A stretch of DNA of 41,369 bases from positions 1 through 41,369 of the forward strand of contig JAFVEX010000040.1 of the NCBI GenBank assembly GCA_017475785.1, written 5' to 3'. The stretch comes from Eubacterium sp. GTDB lineage: Bacteria > Bacillota_A > Clostridia > Lachnospirales > Lachnospiraceae. A program made the translations under genes and the position numbers. Positions 41,309 through 41,369 of this stretch are shown here, in pieces. The notes below the pieces were generated by a model that worked only from the letters and a program-made list of their open reading frames with translations, did not search any database and was not told the DNA's origin. Position 1 is the first letter of the stretch; every line of letters begins with the position of its first letter.

Positions 41309-41369
41309 ATGAATTACAAACCCGAATACAAGGAAGCGTTGTTACGCAGAATGCTTCCCCCAAACAACG
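41309..41369 (+). CDS. Start of an insertion-sequence transposase, cut by the window edge
   Basis: AGGAAGGAGC precedes an ATG at 41309 that opens MNYKPEYKEALLRRMLPPNN and runs off the end. This opening is typical of small IS3/IS911-like transposase OrfA proteins (HTH DNA-binding subunit), where MLPPxN is followed by a helix-turn-helix. Only 20 codons are visible, so the family is a judgement from the first residues. The element's left end is probably between about 41215 and 41300, but no terminal inverted repeat can be proven without the right end. Confidence 0.65.
   Translation, partial: MNYKPEYKEALLRRMLPPNN

Overview
This window looks like a chromosomal segment of an anaerobic Bacillota (class Clostridia, plausibly Lachnospiraceae-like). 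Supporting signs are the hpf-secA-prfB and holB-ricT-trmN6-rsmI gene orders, strong AGGAGG-type ribosome binding sites, a prfB with the classic +1 recoding site, and a 4-hydroxybutyryl-CoA dehydratase pathway known from fermenting clostridia. The genus cannot be fixed from the sequence alone. No rRNA, tRNA or CRISPR array was seen.

Layout. (1) 1-5.7 kb, minus strand: a 4-hydroxybutyrate-to-crotonyl-CoA cluster made of a 4-hydroxybutyrate dehydrogenase, the radical/flavin/Fe-S dehydratase AbfD, an 88-residue cysteine-motif protein of unknown function, a Pct-type CoA-transferase and a crotonase cut by the window edge. (2) 5.9-9.2 kb: a gamma-carbonic-anhydrase-like protein, a DUF4349 lipoprotein and a DUF362/2x[4Fe-4S] protein. 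(3) 9.2-11.4 kb: an accessory patch with an Rpn/PD-(D/E)XK nuclease gene translationally coupled to an unrecognised 183-residue protein, surrounded by inverted repeats and one copy of a dispersed repeat whose other copy lies at 4.2 kb. (4) 11.4-22.8 kb, minus strand: core genes prfB, secA and hpf; a membrane-stress block of SPFH, YdjG-like and PspA; then rsmI, trmN6, ricT and holB. (5) 22.9-29.0 kb: a guanylate-kinase-like protein, a LysR regulator, an AzgA-type purine permease, a secreted serpin carrying an Ig-like domain, and a secreted SGNH-like protein with a very basic helical tail. (6) 29.2-34.6 kb: a carbohydrate operon (GPH transporter with a one-base frameshift, FGGY kinase, sorbose-reductase-like SDR) divergent from a ROK repressor. 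The intergenic region holds two matching 21-bp operators, each placed at a transcription start. (7) 34.7-41.4 kb: a HAD-PNPOx fusion protein, a PAP2 phosphatase overlapping it convergently, a 22-codon hydrophobic ORF inside a hairpin, a heterodimeric ABC exporter with a TetR regulator, and the start of an IS transposase at the right edge.

How the parts work together. The first cluster should turn succinate semialdehyde into 4-hydroxybutyrate, activate it to the CoA ester, dehydrate it to crotonyl-CoA and feed butyrate or acetate formation. The ROK-controlled operon should import a sugar or polyol, oxidise or reduce it with the SDR and phosphorylate it with the kinase; the frameshift may have silenced import. 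The PspA block probably protects the membrane. The features most worth a second look are the Rpn plus partner cassette with its hairpin-rich leader, the multi-helix element between secA and prfB, the hairpin-embedded mini-ORF at 36.5 kb, the HAD-PNPOx fusion, and the 88-residue protein next to abfD. All functional statements are from reading motifs; no database search was run.
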